Shown: positions 35,001 through 46,216 of the stretch, piece after piece
How positions within the stretch are numbered: the stretch's first letter is position 1
Layout: each line of letters opens with the position of its first letter
NCBI GenBank assembly: GCA_001574975.1
Contig: KQ965842.1
Location: 1 to 64,000, forward strand
Reading direction: 5' to 3'
Length of the DNA: 64,000 nucleotides
Source of the DNA: Gonapodya prolifera JEL478
Lineage: Eukaryota; Monoblepharomycota; Monoblepharidomycetes; Monoblepharidales; Gonapodyaceae
Made by a program: the position numbers and the translations under genes
The notes under the pieces: generated by a model
Database searches by the model: none
Told to the model about the DNA's origin: nothing
Seen by the model: only the letters and a program-made list of their open reading frames with translations

Positions 35001-35681
35001 CCATGACGCCGGGCCGGGGCGTGAGAGGTGCGCAGGAGTGTGCGGTGCGTGGGAGGAACGGTGTGATGGGGTGGATGATGTTGATCCAGGTGAAGACGAT
35101 TGTTGTTTCGAAGACCGTGTCGCTGCCCGGCGCGCCGTGTCCCATACGCGGGATCCCGATCCCCCCCCGGCGCGGGCGAGGATGTGGCCGTAGACGACGG
35201 CGTCTGCGAGGGCTGGTGCAACGCGCGGGCCGGTGGCGACACGCGCGGCTGTAGAAAGGGCAATCCAGAGGGCGAGTGTGAGTACGGCAAGAAGCGCGGA
35301 TGCACGTGCGGCACGTGCCAGTGATGGCAGCGACAGCAGTGCAAACGCGAGGTGTTCCGGTCTTGCAGGTGGGTGGAGCGCCGAAATTGGGATGGTGAGG
35401 ATGTACAAAAATATCAAGTCGAGTGGGGACAGTGTCGCGAGGGTTGGATCGATCCGAGATGGGAGCGAGGATAGAAGACGGAGCATCGAGGAGAGGGAGG
35501 GGAGTGAAGGAGGGATGGGGGAGAGGTTTTTGAAGAGGGAGAAGGGGTGCAGCGAGGATGTGGGTTCGGTTGATGTGGGCGAGGAAGTGCGGTTAGAGGC
35601 TGCGATGCATGTCGAGGATGAGTACCAGAGAGCGTGCGGCATGTACGGGCAGGTGCGAGAGGCGATTCGAGAGAATGGCAA
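32093..35681 (-). CDS. Membrane protein with long coiled coil, family not recognised
   Basis: Two long open stretches, 35681-33807 and 33712-32093, join if a short intron near 33800 is spliced (AEVRVVLARR to YDSYGTSAISALPSYI). The N-terminal part has hydrophobic helices (PLDLIFLYILTIPISALH, AFALLSLPSLARAARASALL, AVLTLALWIALSTAA and a later ASWALWIIFVALDA). A middle region has an Arg/Asp/Glu repeat (ERDRDRERDREKDRDRDR), then Gly/Ala-rich linkers. The C-terminal part has a coiled coil of about 200 residues (RLRYLTDALAAERDLKAKSA through EEKRRLDDLRIQRMV), followed by a Gly/Pro/Ser-rich tail. Stop TAG 32093. Start is uncertain: ATG 35681, a later ATG near 35487, or an upstream exon in the acidic frame next door. 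The plan suggests an organelle-anchored tether or scaffold, but that is inference. Confidence 0.5.
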
Positions 35682-35697
35682 AGAGCAGGGTGGAGAG

Positions 35698-36417
35698 TCA
35701 GTTGTTTGTAGTTAAGGAGTGGCGATTGTGATAGACATTGAAGGAAAGAGGCCGGAGAGGGAAATCATCAAGAGTGTGCGCAGGCAGAAGAGCAGGCAGG
35801 GAGCGGGGAGTTGACGGTGTGAGCAATGCAAGAGCAACACATTGTGCAGCGTCCGTGGTGGCCCACATCCACATCCACTCACCGAGCCACACCGGAGCGG
35901 GTCTTGTCCGCGTGATGTTCGCATCCACCACCGCCAACGCAGCAGCTCTCGGATTCCGAGATGGGGGCGAGGGCTGTGCTATTGTGCGCTGCAAGTGCTG
36001 CTCTCTCCCACCCGCGCTCGCCTCCCCCGCAGTCCCCTCGTCCTCCGCCTCCGCCTCGGCCTCCCATTCGCTGTCGCTTTCAACCTCTGCGCTCTCGCTG
36101 TCGTCGTCGCTATCCCCTGCCTCTGCCTCGCCCTCCACGTCGCCCACCTCCACACCGTACTCGTCGTCGTCGTCGTCCTCCTCGTCCCTGTCCACCTCCT
36201 CGCCGTCTGCGCTGTCGTCGCCGTCGTCGTCCTCCCCGCGCGTGCCCATGTGCGCGTTCTTGCTGTCTTCTTCTTTCTCTTCTTCGCTTCGCAGCTGCCG
36301 GTCTCCGGTGCCTCCGCTCGTCGCTGCCCTCTCCGCACACGGCGTCGCCGTCTCTGCTGCTCTCTCTGTTCTGCGTGTGCGTCGCCCGTCACTCCGATTC
36401 GCGGCTCCGGGTGTCAA
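35698..36417 (-). CDS. Acidic low-complexity protein or 5' exon of the neighbouring gene
   Basis: The open frame is 720 bases, with no ATG at its upstream end; the first usable ATG is 36249 (MGTRGEDDDGDDSADGEEVD). The middle is almost all Asp/Glu (VDRDEEDDDDDEYGVEVGDV, SDSEWEAEAEAEDEGTAGE). A GTGAGT donor at about 35883 follows RPAPVWLG, so this frame may be spliced to the membrane/coiled-coil gene that begins at 35681 on the same strand. The open end at 35698, 17 bases short of that gene's ATG, also fits one transcription unit. No enzymatic domain. Acidic tracts like this occur in histone chaperones and nucleolar proteins, but nothing here is specific. Confidence 0.4.
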   Translation of the reverse strand: MTPGAANRSDGRRTRRTERAAETATPCAERAATSGGTGDRQLRSEEEKEEDSKNAHMGTRGEDDDGDDSADGEEVDRDEEDDDDDEYGVEVGDVEGEAEAGDSDDDSESAEVESDSEWEAEAEAEDEGTAGEASAGGREQHLQRTIAQPSPPSRNPRAAALAVVDANITRTRPAPVWLGEWMWMWATTDAAQCVALALLTPSTPRSLPALLPAHTLDDFPLRPLSFNVYHNRHSLTTNN

Positions 36418-37531
36418 CTTTAGTTGCCTCTGCTTTGGCCTCCCACCAGAACGGAAGTCTCCCAGAGTATCTCCGAATTCCTCATCATCTTCATAATTGT
36501 ACTCTCTGTATTCCTTCTATCTGCATTACCTTCATCTTCTTATCCACTACCTACTCGAAGTATGCAAAAAACAAAAATGTCAAACTCTCTTCCCATCTGG
36601 CTTCCGAGATGCAACCCTCATTATCATCACCAGTCCATTCACACGTGCAACAATCTCTTCCTCCTCTTATCCGTGTTTTGGACCGACACGGTTGCAATAC
36701 ATACCAATCGACAGCGGAATCAAACATCAAAGGACAAAAAAATAACAGTCTAAGGTCTGGAAGGGCGTTTTGTCAGATGTTAAGGTTGAGATAAGCCCAT
36801 TTGGTGGGACCGCTCTTGGAAACTAATTGAAAAATGCAATTATAAAGTGGGGCACGTGACATGTTTTTGCTGTAGTGGCACACACAACCCGCTTTAAAGT
36901 ATTCGTAGCTCTCCGTAGTTTACAGAGCGGAAGAAAACGAGTGTTTAGGCGAAATGCTCCGGGTCCCTGCGTTTGGAACCAGATTGCACTATGTGGGATC
37001 TCCCGTCTACACGATACGTATGATACGGACTTCTAGGGTTCCACTCGCATGTATAAATTTGTCTTCATTCTGTTTTGAGGAAATAATTCCGAGGCCCCTC
37101 CCGTGCTTCTGCTGGTATATCGGGTTTGATCCGTTCCCACACACAGCTGCAACAAAAGTTCCCACTTAAAAATTAAAAGCACCAACATCAGGGCGTGACA
37201 GGAAAGTACGTGTCGAGATAAAAAAGACGGTCTAAGATTCGAACGGGTCTAGGAGGTTTTCATTGGCATGAGATGAACCCATTCGGACGGACCGTCCTTC
37301 TCAACAGATCATAAAAGGTAATACAATGATTGAGCGAGGAGCTTTGCACGAAAAAGGTGCCTAGAAATGGTGTTGTATTCCTATTCCTATTCTTGCGTTA
37401 TCGCACTCTCTGGTACGAATCTCATTTTATCTATGCATTATTCAGATGTCCCACAGTCCCAAAAAAGCAAAAAGGCCTCTCACTCTCTTCTGTCCACACG
37501 CGCATCCCGCTCTCATCTCCCACACGCCCTA
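36418..37531. other. Gene-free region, A/T-rich
   Basis: 1.1 kb between the acidic frame and the 3' end of the DDHD gene. It is much more A/T-rich than the flanking genes. Only short frames without domains are present. Confidence 0.4.
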
Positions 37532-40500
37532 TTAACTGCCATACAGCTCCCCCAATACGAAATGCGCCACATCAGCGTCCGCAAAGTACGCAAAATGCGC
37601 TCCTACTGCCTGCAATAGCTCAGGCTGCAGCATGTCAACCTGTAGCGCAAAGTCCAGTCGTCCGTGCCGCGGGTTCAGCGCACGGAGAAGCGCGTCGGCG
37701 CTCTCTTCTCCGTCACCGTACCCTGCACCCTTCTCATCAAACCCTCCTGCTCCAGCCGCCCTTGCCTGCCCCGCTGTTGCCGCACCCGCTCCTCCCATCG
37801 GCACACCGCCGTCTCCACCCGGTCGCACACCGGCCACCCTGCTTACAGCACCCGCAATGATATGCGCAGGTATCATGGCGCCCCAACTGCGCACCTGCGA
37901 CATGATCGCGGCTCCACCCTGCGCGACCGTGTTCAGGGACCCTTGAATGCCGCCTTTGGTCCAGGCCACGCTCACGGGCTTTCCGCCGGCCAGTGTGGGA
38001 GACACGGTGGGCTCAACTTTGTGCGCAACCATGTCTGGGTGGGTCGACGGTCGATTTGGTAGAGAAGTGAAGGGAGAGGGGAGGATAAGGGCGGGGGAAG
38101 CGGGGATTCCGCGTTAGAATATGTGGATGGTGAGAAATATCAGACAATTGCGGGTGTTATTGGTTCACAATGTACATCGTCGCAGAACCCCGTCACCGGA
38201 CAAGCCCACGGCACAACTCACCCGTCGGGAAAAACACATTGTACACTGCGCGGCATTTCGGTCGCACAATCCTCGCACTCGACGTTGCGCCTGACCCGGA
38301 CGCAGAGCGAGCGCGCAGGGTTTGCTTTTTGAGAACGAGGAAAAAGCCGATGGGAGAGCCCAGAGCTATGGGATGTGGTGCAGGTGTGTAGGTGGAATGG
38401 GTTAACATGAGTCATGCGGGAAGTGGAACGCCAAGTGAAAGGGAATTGTGTAAGACCCAGCTCTGGACCGAATCAGCAACCAAGGCACAGCACCCACCAA
38501 ACAAACTCTCCACCTCGAACGGCAACCTCCCGACCTCGACCTTGCGTATTCCTTCTCCAACATTATCCCCAACTATGTCCCTCGGCACTGCAGCATCTGA
38601 ACCACCACCACCCACCAACTCGCTCAAATCCGTCCCCTCCCCCACCACCGACCCAGCCATGTCTTCTTCCCCCTCAGGCTGCGCCGCCAGGACATCCAGG
38701 GCGATCTGGCTCCCCAACGAATGCCCCACCACGCTGACTTTCGGCCGGGGCTTTCCCGGGTTGCGCTCGACGTAGATAGTGTACATTCTGGTCAACTCTT
38801 CGGCGACGGCGCGCACAAGCTGTCCACGGTGGTGAGGCTCCATGTACAGCATGAGGTCCGTGACAAAGTTCTTGGTCAGCAGGCGCAGGATGGGCACGCT
38901 ATCCAGCGACACGTCGTCAAGCGTCGCGTGGTCCGGGGTGCGCCGGATGCCAAAGTCCACGAGATGTCTCCACAGAACGGGAAGGATTTGGACGCCCGAG
39001 CCAGGTGGGGGGAGGTTGACTGGTGGCGTGGATGTGTCGCCGGTGGTTGAGGTGGAAGGTGCCCCGGCCACGGCGTTGGCGAGGATCGCTTTCGAGGCGT
39101 CTTTGATGGCCCGGCGGAGTTGGTTGCAGTCTAGCTCGTTTTGAAGTGGAGGGGTCAAAGGGGTTCCGATGGTAGGACACAACATGAAGGGAAGAGGGGT
39201 CACGAAAAGTCAAGGAGATCGCATGGGTGGTTAGGATCAAGAATGAGGCCGGTTATTATCTTGCCGACTCGTCTCATCGCCATGACCACCACCCACCATG
39301 AACAAAATTGACCAAACTCGAAGCCTCCCCCATCTTCTGCCCGATGCCATGCAGCACGAACACCAAATGGTCCACTCTCCGCCCCTGCATCTCGTCGTCG
39401 GCATAGTCCTTCTCCTCCATATTCGCCGCCTCCTCTTTGGCCTCTTTCGCGTCCCCTGCTCCGCCAACTCCCACTCCCTTCTCCTTCTCCTTTTCTTTTT
39501 CCTTTTCCTTGTCCTTTTCCTTGTCCTTGTCCTTCCCAACACCCTTGACCTGCCTCGCCGCCTCATCATAACCCCTCACCACCGTCTCCCCCCCATATCC
39601 AACCGCGGACACGAACACTGTCACCAGGACCGAATCCGCCATGACCAGCGCGCGGTTGTGCCCGACGTACACGGCTGTGCGGCCCTGGTGCGGCGGGAAA
39701 AGGCTCCACTTCTTGCTCCAGTCGATCGCGGCGGGCTTGGCGGGCACAGGAACAGGCGCGACCGCGGCGGGAGCGGCTAGGGTGGAGTCGGGGCCGGGAC
39801 TCGTCGATAGCGGCGCGCTGCCACTGCCGGGAGCCTCGCCGGGCGTCCCTGGGGCGACTGATACTGCTGCTTCGATTTCCTTGGCAGGCGGCGCTGGTGT
39901 TAACGAAGTCCTGCGCCTGATCAGAATATGTGGCGAAAACGAGTGGAACGCCGGTGACGTCGTGTGCGCGATCGCAGGTGCTGCGAGGGGGTCTTCGCCG
40001 GCTTGGAGCGTCCTTGACCCTGGCACGGTGGGTGTTGGGGAGCGCTTTTGGGCGGGGTCCGGGGAGGGCGATGGGGACGTGATGAAGGCGCGCGGGGGGG
40101 CCGCCAGTGGTTGCGGTTGCGGTGGCGGTTGCGGGGATCGCGCAGGTGAGTGGGACGGCGATCGTGGGATGTGTGGGAGCGGTTCTTGAGGCGGTTTCGG
40201 GGACGCAGCGGGGGAGACGCTGGGCGATGGCACTTCGGATATGGGTCGGGAGATGGGAGGGAGGGCGTCGAGCCAGGGTTTGAACTTGAGGTCTAGTAGG
40301 GTGCGAACGGGTTTAACGGGTTTAACGGGAGGAGAACAACACGGAGGCGAAAAGGGACACACATCCGTCCTCGAGCTGCTTTGCGAGATTGTCGTCGCAG
40401 GGGAGCATCTTGGATGAGTTTTGGTAGAACCATGAGCCGCGACGGATTTCGTAGACGGGGCCGGGCCTTTCAAGGAAACGTGATGGGGGTGAATAAGGTC

Positions 40501-41807
40501 AATAGTCGTACTCTTCCGCACACAAACTCAAGGGGAAGGGACGCTCACCACTGCATAACATTTATTGCGCCATGCGTGAACAGAAGTCATTGCGTCGTGC
40601 GGGAACAAACGGGTGGTCTCAGCAGCGGCTCTCTGTTTCCCAAACTAAACACCACCTTCCCTCAACAACGTAACGCAGACTCACATACACCGGCATCATC
40701 TCCCTCGCCTCCACATCGACTTCAAACAGGAGATCCTCGCCCACGGCGACCTTGAACCTGCCCGAGCTCTGCACGACCTCGGTCTCGAGAGCGTCCACGC
40801 CCGACAGCTTTGCGAGCGACCCTATGGGGGCCAGCTCAAGCTCACTGTCGTCCTGCACGTTCGTGGTGGGGTCCTTGCCCTCAGCCGTCTTCTCTCTCGC
40901 CTTTTCCTTTTCGCGTTCCCTTTCCCGCTCCCTTTCCCGCTTTCGTCCACGGCGCTCCTCGGCCTCGCGCCCGCCATGAGCCAACCACTCCTGGTACCTG
41001 GCCTCAATCTCGCGGTTGTCACGGGCGGAAAACGCGAGCCATTGTTGCGGCTCGACACGGGCGGTGCCGGAGAGGGATGTTGTGGATTGGAGCTTGAAGG
41101 GGGATTCGTCCCGGAGGGGGATGTCCGTCGCGTGGAACCACTGGTGGGAAGGATAGAGATGGGTTAAATGAAGCGACAGCAGTGCGAACGGGCCGGGTTG
41201 GGGGCCGTGGCAATTTCATCCATGAACGATGGTGTTGTTGGCCTCGTCTGATCTCCATAACCGTCCAACCCCCCCTTCTCCTTAGATGAAGCACTGGAAG
41301 CGTAAATGGGGCGGGTTTGAGGCCCGTGAAAATTTTATCCGCGAAGATTTTGATCTTGGCAACATCGAATCGCCCGATAAAACGTCCAACAACGACGAGA
41401 AAGGGAAAGCTCACTCTGATAGTCAGGTCGGGCGGGTCCACCTTCGCCTCTTCCGTGTACGTCTGCACAGCGTGCTCCGTTCCCGTCGCCGTCGCCGTCC
41501 CCGCGCCGCTCTCAACCGGTGATTCGGCACGGACGACCACGTCTGGAAGTTTTGTCGCGAACGCAAGCCGTCCCACCGCTGCGCCCTCGCTTCCCATCGA
41601 TTTGGAGCGGCGGGACACGATCGCACCGCTGCTCGTGGATGGTTTTGGTGTCGCTGAGGTGGTGATTGGGGACGAGGACGCGGACCAGGGGAACTGCCAC
41701 CCGGACCATCCCGATTTCGCAGGCGCGCTCGACTTGGCGTCTGCTGTTTCTGGGACGTCGTCTCCGCTTGCCTGCGAGCCGGGCTTGCTGGGCGCTCGAA
41801 GCTCCAT
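37532..41807 (-). CDS. DDHD-domain phospholipase (PA-PLA1 / SEC23IP-like)
   Basis: Start ATG 41807 (MELRAPSKPGSQASGD), stop TAA 37532. N-terminal landmarks: YQEWLAHGGR and RGSWFYQNSSKMLPCDDNLA, the WWE-like piece seen before DDHD enzymes. Two charge-alternating repeats interrupt it (a KRERER tract near 40910 and a KDKEKEK tract near 39500). The lipase core starts at LVFVLHGIGQKMGEASSLVN (about 39310). The nucleophile elbow is SVVGHSLGSQIALDVLA, with the GxSxG serine, at about 38720. The DDHD part follows across introns: LGSPIGFFLVLKKQTLR, YNVFFP, VAHKVEPTVSPTLAGG, and a last helix QAVGAHFAYFADADVAHFVL close to the stop. The family hydrolyses phosphatidic acid and related lipids on cytosolic faces of ER, Golgi or mitochondria. 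The whole domain is present in order, so the gene looks intact. Confidence 0.9.
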
Positions 41808-41970
41808 GGGATGTGCAGGTGATGACGATAAGTTCAACCGAAACCTCACCCAGGTTCATCCGACGGGTCAGTTTTCATGTGGGGCAGCTCAGCAAGTTTT
41901 TCAAAGTTCCTCGTTGATTTGAGAAGTTCTTAACTTTGAAAGTACCAGAGAGTACTCCGTCGGTGCTCCC

Positions 41971-42268
41971 ACAGAAGTTTTCCAAGGCGAATCGTGGTTC
42001 TTTCTTCGCAGTCCGTGCCCCTGCAGTAGTAACGCAACCAAGACGAACCACGTTTCTTCCATATTGAAACGACACATGTGCTGTAGCTCTTAGGAACGCA
42101 CTACCCTTGCTTCCAAGGTCACATGAATGGTGAGGTGGCCATGGTTGAGGCGGCCCAGTGCGCTTCCATCTCCTACAGAAGTTTACCAAGCCAAGCCACG
42201 TTTCTTCGTTCCTGAAAACATACAGGCTATGTAGCTCCTCGGAGCGAACCACGCTTGATTTCAAGATG
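41971..42268. repeat. Imperfect direct repeats upstream of the bZIP gene
   Basis: About two and a half diverged copies. 42028-42122 and 42175-42268 align over their length (CCACGTTTCTTC, then TGTAGCTC, then CGCACTACCCTTG / CGAACCACGCTTG). A partial copy starts at 41971 (CAGAAGTTTTCCAAGGCGAA). They sit in the intergenic and leader region between the divergent DDHD and bZIP genes. Confidence 0.5.
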
Positions 42269-43527
42269 GTTTTAAATGTGGGACGTGCTGAGTGGCAGGA
42301 GAAGGAGATCGCTCTGATTGCATTACATTTGTCAGCCCCCGTCTTCCGACCCCACCCACACATCACCATCACTCTCGCTCACTTCCACATCCCCGCTCTC
42401 CACTTTCTCTTCCGGCTCGTCGCACTCGTCGTTTTCTCAGCGAGGATCCGCCACACCAACAACGCAACTCGCCGCGTACCCATCCCGAGCTACAAGCGCA
42501 GGTTCGGCCCACCCCATACTTGCCCACTCTTCGGCGAAAGGCCAAGTACGCGCTTTGGGAATACGTAGGCCTGGACCACCCGCTGCGTTGGGGAATGAAC
42601 CACGGGGAACCAAGAGGTCCGTGTCGGGGTTGGATCATGAGGATGGCGAAAGAGACAATTTTGATAGGGGGCGCAAGTGCAAGGTGCAAGCACACGGCAA
42701 GGGTCACCACGACACCGTGTACCATGAGGGGCATGCAGACGGAGGGGAAAGCGCGCATCTTCAGGACAAGGAAGGGTTACTTCTTCTGGACGCTGGAGAC
42801 AAGGTGAGCTGCCGCCTCTCTTTCGAATATGTCGCGGTTATTTGACATAAGATCCGGGCGGCTAGTCACCATTGACCCTACCCATCCCGGCGCCCGGTCA
42901 CGGTCTCCGCGATGACCCCTTGCGCACGACCGACCCTGCTCTCCTAGCGGCGCTTCTGGCACCGGTGAGGAGGAGACGTAGACGAACGGAGGAAGAGGAT
43001 GTCGTGGACGAGGATACAAAGAAGAGGAGGACTAAGAACACGGAGGCGGCGAGGAGGAGTAGGCTCAGGTGCGTTGTTGTGAAATAGTTTCGGGGTTTGG
43101 CCTGAAGGAAAAGAGACGGAGAGCGGAAACTGGACAGCTGCGACGAAATGCGGCTGAGCCAATCGAGGGTTCCAATTGTCCCTGCAATTCCTGACACAGA
43201 CCGTCTTGTGTACAGAAAATCCCTCGCACTCGCTCAACTTGAGCTTCGTGTCAACTCACTGACCGCCTCCAACGAGGCCCTTCAAGCTCGGGTGGAGCAG
43301 CTCGAGAAGGAGCGTGACGAGTGGCGGAGGCGTGCGGAAGCAAGGAAAGACGAGTTGGGGCAGTGGGAAGAGAAAATCGAGGTACGTGTAGATGCTTTAA
43401 AGAGTGATTTGCGGTGGAGTTTGCTGAATCTGGTTTGCCTTCCTGTGTCTCGAAGGAGTTGCACGGAGAGATGAATGCTCGAGGTATTGTTGTGCCGTCC
43501 GCGGATTCGTGGCCCCAAAGGTCGTAG
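42266..43527 (+). CDS. Gcn4-type bZIP transcription factor
   Basis: Stop TAG 43525-43527. The DNA-binding region is split by an intron: KKRRTKNTEAARRSRLR (to 43072) + KSLALAQLELRVNSLTASNE (from about 43213), then ALQARVEQLEKERDEWRRRA. NTEAARRSR is the invariant Asn-x7-Arg core of the bZIP basic region in the Gcn4/AP-1 type, followed by Leu heptads. The last exon codes LHGEMNARGIVVPSADSW. Upstream is a Ser/Pro/Thr-rich presumed activation region (SPLSTFSSGSSHSSFSQRGS) and a His/Asp-rich stretch. The start is not certain: ATG 42266 (MVLN) needs an intron with a weak donor to join this frame. A role in amino-acid or stress response is the usual one for this type, by family only. Confidence 0.85.
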
Positions 43528-43760
43528 TACCCTCAAACGATGCCACACCTTCCGCGGCCGAGCTCCATTCTGGCGGAGATATTGACTTTGGTTTGGACGA
43601 TGTCCCATGGGACTGCAGAGTCGGACTCTGAATCGGAAGGGGATTCGGAAGAGTAGCAAGCTCGTTGCATGAGCTTCTTTGGTGGTTGTGGGAACTCATC
43701 TATTCCATACTTGTGGGCGAGAAGGACATTCTGACGATGTTTTGTAATTACGCGATTCAT

Positions 43761-44159
43761 TCATTCGAAAAACACATCATCGAGAAGACTGCCGACGTGA
43801 AAGCTCTCATTTCTCCCTAAATCCACCGGCACCCTTCCCAACGCCAAGCTCCTCCACCTCTCCCTTCTCAATTGGCGCGTCAGCTGCCCCTTCGTCACCA
43901 CCCCTAGCCGCTCCAAGTCCGGAAGCGCCCCCAGATAGAGAAGTGCCCGGGTCCTCTTTGCCGGCCTTCGGGTTGGTGTCGGTCGTGTCGACGGTATCGG
44001 GGCCCTTGGTGTAGAGGCGATCGTCTGAGTTTGTGATGATGGGATGGATGGGAAGACGTTGTGGGTGAGCTGTCCGGACACAAGGGCTCTTCGTATCGCA
44101 CCTTCGCTGCCCTTCTGGTCCTTTTTTTGCTTTTCGCTCGCCTTCTTGGGAGTAGGCAT
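43761..44159 (-). CDS. Small basic protein, family not recognised
   Basis: A single open frame of 132 codons, ATG 44159, stop TGA 43761. It opens with a Lys-rich segment (MPTPKKASEKQKKDQKGS), then a Pro/Thr/Arg stretch, then LGVVTKGQLTRQLRRERWRS and an acidic end (GSLLDDVFFE). The start context (AAAATGCC) is good, and the C-terminal half has an amphipathic look. It could be a small nuclear or ribosome-associated protein. No family match recognised. It is convergent with the bZIP gene, 233 bp apart. Confidence 0.45.
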   Translation of the reverse strand: MPTPKKASEKQKKDQKGSEGAIRRALVSGQLTHNVFPSIPSSQTQTIASTPRAPIPSTRPTPTRRPAKRTRALLYLGALPDLERLGVVTKGQLTRQLRRERWRSLALGRVPVDLGRNESFHVGSLLDDVFFE

Positions 44160-46216
44160 TTTCTATCGCGTTTCCTAACTTGCTGAGCTGAGAGGACGCG
44201 GCCTTTCAATATCCTGGTAAGTACGACAGGTTAGGTAACCTCCATCACGCCAATTTTATTTGCCTTTTGCCAGCTTCCATGCAAGTATCTGGCACCGCTG
44301 GAATTCGTTCATGTGTACCACTACATTATTTTGACATAAAGGTGTGGTCATTCACTGATGTCATGACAACGTCGGCGCCCGGCGGACTTCTCATGTGCGA
44401 AGAAAGTTGGTTACATGAGCAAAGGGCGGGACATCTTTTGCCTGCTGCTTGCACCTCTCGCCACCAGTGACCGATATTACCGGAGGTGTGGTGTGGCGGA
44501 GATCTGTCTCGATGAGTCGGTGCGACCGAGAGGGAGGGTCGGCGGGAGAGGAAGCGCTCTGGGGGCTCTTGGGGGATTCGATCGGTGCGGGGGCGGGCAA
44601 ACAACAAAAAACAAACGGGACTAGCAGGGTGAACTGTATGAACCGACCTCGGAGTCTCGGACCACGAGGGAGCAGGGTGGAGGAGCAGGGGCACGCGTAC
44701 CGATTGTTTGTTTTGAGACCGTACAAAGGGGGGGTCGGAGGTGATCAGATCAGGTAGCGTGCGACCCGTGCGTTCTATTCGGGCGACTGTGTCATTGAAC
44801 AAGAACGGTTGGAACAGTGTGAAAACGAGTGGTGTTGTTGTTGCAAGAGAGAGGAGGTCAATGTTTCTCTGTCTTTGCATTCAAATCCATTCACAGCGTC
44901 GTCGCAATCATTGTCGAAACGTTCGACCAGGTCACATGCGGGGCATTCGTAGTCAACCATGACTGATTTTTGTCACAATCACAACTGAAATTGCACAGAA
45001 CAGCTCAGGTTTCCACTTCAGCAAAAGTTTACAAATGAAAATGAGTCGCGCAATAACAAATGCCGCGGTGAGAGAGTGGCTCGGAATATGTATCAGAAAG
45101 TGTAGATAAAGATATACCGCCATGTATAATAATTTTGACATCGGGATCTCCAAACCGACGCCCCGGAATCAAAACCGGAAGCAAAAGTGTGGCGGAGTGA
45201 GGCACCTGCGAGGTCGCAGAGGCAAAAGGGAGGATCGATGAACAACAAAAACAAACCGAGAGGGAGAACGTGGATGAGCCGGCTCGGTCGCTTTGGATCT
45301 CCGAAGGTAATCTATAGATCGTGTTTTCGTGAAGTGTAGGAGATGCGTAGATGTGGTTTACTTGCATCGCTGGACTTTGAAGCGGAATAAAACAATTGCT
45401 AATTGTGAAGGCAATTCCGACGAGACAGGCCAAGGTTCGGTCTGCGCAAAATTCATTCGTGCCTGCTCGTGTCCGCCTGGAAACGCTTGTTTGCTCAGAT
45501 GCCTTGTTCTGAAAATGTCAACGAGACCACTTGTGGAAAGATTCGGGTGGGGCTTGCGGCAATGGTAACAAATGTTCCAGGTACCGAGCCGAGGTACGTA
45601 AAAACGTGAAAATAATCTATGGTCCTCGAATTTAGGAGTCGTTGCTTTTTCAACAAGTAAATACGAGAAGACAAAGCGCGAGTGTGGCTCTCTGTTTTGA
45701 CTTGGGCTATGAGATCTTAGCATGATCTTTGACGATGCAAAACCAGAGAGTTTGAGCATTTAGGAAATGCGAAAAGCAAAGCAAACTGTCAGAGAGACTT
45801 TTTCATACCCATACCTAAGACCTCGAATTTGAGGGGTAAGAGGCCTTTTTGCCGGATTCTCGGAGTTACAGCCAGTAAAATTACCCCTGGAGTGTAAAAA
45901 CCTGAACAAGCGCTCTCAACTCGCTAATTTCCACTTCAACTTTCCTACAAATGTTTCCAACTATCTGATCGCTTTTTTCCCACAACGCGATCTCGAAATA
46001 CCTTTTCCGGCTTATTGTGCGTAGATTTGACCCCAACGAGGCGAGATATCAATATTTCACATAAAAATTTGTAGAACCCGATGAAAATTCAGCGCTGTTT
46101 CCCTATAAATCACGACGATGTTGTTTGATGTGTAGGGCAAGAACCCTTCCCAGGCAGACCGGAGGACGTCCCTTTTGCTCCCTGTCTGTCTTCCCCCCAA
46201 CTCCGTCACCTTCGCC
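44160..46216. other. 2-kb gene-free region
   Basis: No open frame with protein-like composition and splice signals; the longest (44326-44880, minus) looks like noise. 45000-46120 is A/T-rich. It must hold promoters for the small basic gene and the C2H2 factor. No repeat or RNA gene recognised. Confidence 0.4.

Noticed and set aside
44326-44880. A 184-codon minus-strand frame
   Set aside because: No start context, domain or splice support, and a composition rich in Ser/Pro/Arg typical of chance frames in G/C-rich DNA.
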